The notes beneath the pieces were generated by a model. It was not told the origin of the DNA. It made no database searches and was given only the letters and a program-made list of their open reading frames with translations. Made by a program: the position numbers and the translations under genes. Shown here piece by piece: positions 16,595 through 17,914 of a stretch of DNA of 17,914 nucleotides (position 1 is the first letter of the stretch; each line of letters starts with the position of its first letter). Source of the DNA: an uncultured Bacilli bacterium (lineage in GTDB: Bacteria > Bacillota_I > Bacilli_A > RF39 > UBA660); contig CANQOH010000026.1 of assembly GCA_947625425.1 (NCBI GenBank), forward strand, positions 1-17,914, in the 5' to 3' direction.

Positions 16595-17914
16595 AGTTTC
16601 TTAATTTAGCATTCATTTTGGTTTCGACTTCACTGATTATCTTGTTGAAGATTTCCATTACTTCATCATCTAATAAAGTCTTAGTATTATCTTTGAAGGT
16701 TAATTTATAAGCTATTGATTTTTTACCTTCTTCAATGTTTTCATATAAATCGAAGACTTCAATAGTATCTAGTAAACGACCACCAGCTTTTTTAATTACT
16801 GCTTTAATATCTTCACTTAAGATATTGTTATCAACAACGAATGCAACATCTTTAACTATTTCTGGATATTTAGAAGCTTCTTTATATTTGATAGGTTTGA
16901 TTGTTTTATTATATAGAGCTGTTAGAGATAACTCTGCAACATATATTTCATCTTTCTTATAGTTTGGATGAACACGACCGATAATACCTATTTCATCACG
17001 ATCGACTAATACTTTAGCAGCGATACCAGGATGAAGATCAGTTACATCATTAACGGCTTCAAAGGTGTATCTATTTTTAAATCCTAAATAGTTAAGTAAG
17101 TTTTCAACAACGCCTTTTAAGCAATAGAAATCACATTTTATAATATTATGTTGCCATTCATTAGTTAAGTAATTACCTTTCATTAAGATGGCTACTTTAG
17201 TATCTTCATTGTAATTTATATCATATGTTTTAGCTATTTCATATAACATAATATCTTTAACATGACGAGCTTTATTATAATCATAAACATTTAGTAATGA
17301 AGGTAATAATGTTTTACGAATAACTGATTTATCAATACTCATTGGATTTGGTAAAACGATATTTTCTTTGTTTTCATAGTTGAAATGGCTAGCCATATCG
17401 GGAGAAGTTAAAGTATAAGTTTTAGTTTCGTTAATACCTAAAGTTCTTAATCTTTTTGATGTTTCTTTTCTTATTTTAACATCACCAACATAGACACCTT
17501 TTCTTGTAGGTACTAAAGGTAGAGTAGATACTAAGTTTTCATAACCATATAAACGACCAATTTCTTCAGCGATATCATTAACATTTGGATCGATATCTAG
17601 TCTTCTTCTTGGAATAGTAACTGTAAATGTATCTTTAGTTAATTTATATGGGAAACCTAAACGATTAAGTTCAGTTTCAACATCAGTATCAGTTAATTCT
17701 AAACCTAGTAAAGTAGATACTTCTTTAGTTTTAAATTTAACTACTTTTTCAGTTTTATCTACTTTATCATGAATAGCACGACCACTTAAGACAGTAGCAT
17801 TAGCATATTTTTCTAGTAAGTAGCAAGCACGATCTAGAGCAGCATCAGTATATTCGTATGATAAGCCTTTACCATAACGGATAGAAGCTTCGCTTTTTAA
17901 ATCTAGACGACTAG
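16593..17914 (-). CDS. pheT: Phenylalanyl-tRNA synthetase beta subunit (5' partial)
   Basis: Beta chain of the alpha2beta2 PheRS that charges tRNA-Phe. The frame is open to the right edge of the window with no stop (there is no ATG upstream of 17396, so the short frame starting there is not the real start); about 440 codons, the C-terminal half or slightly more, are present. Reading from the edge: a B3/B4-type segment with SEASIRYGKGL and DAALDRACYLL, a B5 domain (FKTKEVSTLLGLEL... IPRRRLDID.NVNDIAEEIGRLYGY), the core-like B6/B7 (KRLRTLGINE, NPMSIDKSVIRKTLLPSLL), then the C-terminal ferredoxin-fold anticodon-binding (FDX-ACB) domain (EASKYPEIVKDVAFVVD... FDLYENIEEGKKSIAYKLTF). pheS is expected upstream, outside the window. 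Intact as far as seen. Confidence 0.97.
   Translation of the reverse strand, partial: SRLDLKSEASIRYGKGLSYEYTDAALDRACYLLEKYANATVLSGRAIHDKVDKTEKVVKFKTKEVSTLLGLELTDTDVETELNRLGFPYKLTKDTFTVTIPRRRLDIDPNVNDIAEEIGRLYGYENLVSTLPLVPTRKGVYVGDVKIRKETSKRLRTLGINETKTYTLTSPDMASHFNYENKENIVLPNPMSIDKSVIRKTLLPSLLNVYDYNKARHVKDIMLYEIAKTYDINYNEDTKVAILMKGNYLTNEWQHNIIKCDFYCLKGVVENLLNYLGFKNRYTFEAVNDVTDLHPGIAAKVLVDRDEIGIIGRVHPNYKKDEIYVAELSLTALYNKTIKPIKYKEASKYPEIVKDVAFVVDNNILSEDIKAVIKKAGGRLLDTIEVFDLYENIEEGKKSIAYKLTFKDNTKTLLDDEVMEIFNKIISEVETKMNAKLRN

Noticed and set aside
16593..17396. pheT truncated at its apparent start at 17396
   Set aside because: Codon-by-codon reading upstream shows the frame open to the window edge with typical PheT sequence; there is simply no earlier ATG in view.

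Overview
The window looks like a low-GC Bacillota chromosome segment, probably from an uncultured gut-type Bacilli or Erysipelotrichia-like lineage. The reasons are the very AT-rich composition, Bacillus-type Shine-Dalgarno sites (AGGAGG/GGTGA), clean sigma-A-like promoters, U-tailed terminators, and Bacillota families (FemX-type transferases, YugP-like zinc peptidase, TypA, ClpC-type N-domain). TGA is a true stop (it ends the upstream member of the 11180-13112 pair's partner at 11180), and tryptophans are read from TGG, so this is not a Mycoplasma-type code. No species is claimed.

Layout: uvrB (excision repair, 5' end outside the window) is the only plus-strand gene and converges on a minus-strand array; a bidirectional terminator separates them. 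In minus-strand transcription order, from the right edge: pheT (5' end outside the window); an AAA_14/DUF4143 ATPase bracketed by two copies of a 47-bp palindromic repeat; typA/bipA; a tandem pair of unrecognised paralogues; lysS; a DcuC/YfcC-like permease; a stand-alone ClpC-type N-domain protein; cysS (frameshifted) followed by a membrane zinc peptidase; then an operon of a single-pass repeat protein, two FemX-like aminoacyl transferases and a hypoxanthine-DNA glycosylase.

Functionally the region is mostly translation (three aminoacyl-tRNA synthetases and TypA), cell wall and envelope (FemX pair, secreted-domain protein, zinc peptidase, permease) and DNA repair (UvrB, deoxyinosine glycosylase). 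Most genes are core chromosome. The accessory-looking element is the ATPase gene between the palindromes (15146-16552), which carries its own promoter and terminator. Other points of note are the cysS frameshift, the tandem unknown paralogues, the duplicated CX6C domain protein and the habit of placing stop codons inside terminator hairpins.

No stretch over 300 bases lacks a gene. The longest gap (14997-15224) holds the typA promoter, one palindrome and the ATPase terminator. No tRNA, rRNA, CRISPR array, insertion sequence, T-box or other riboswitch was seen.
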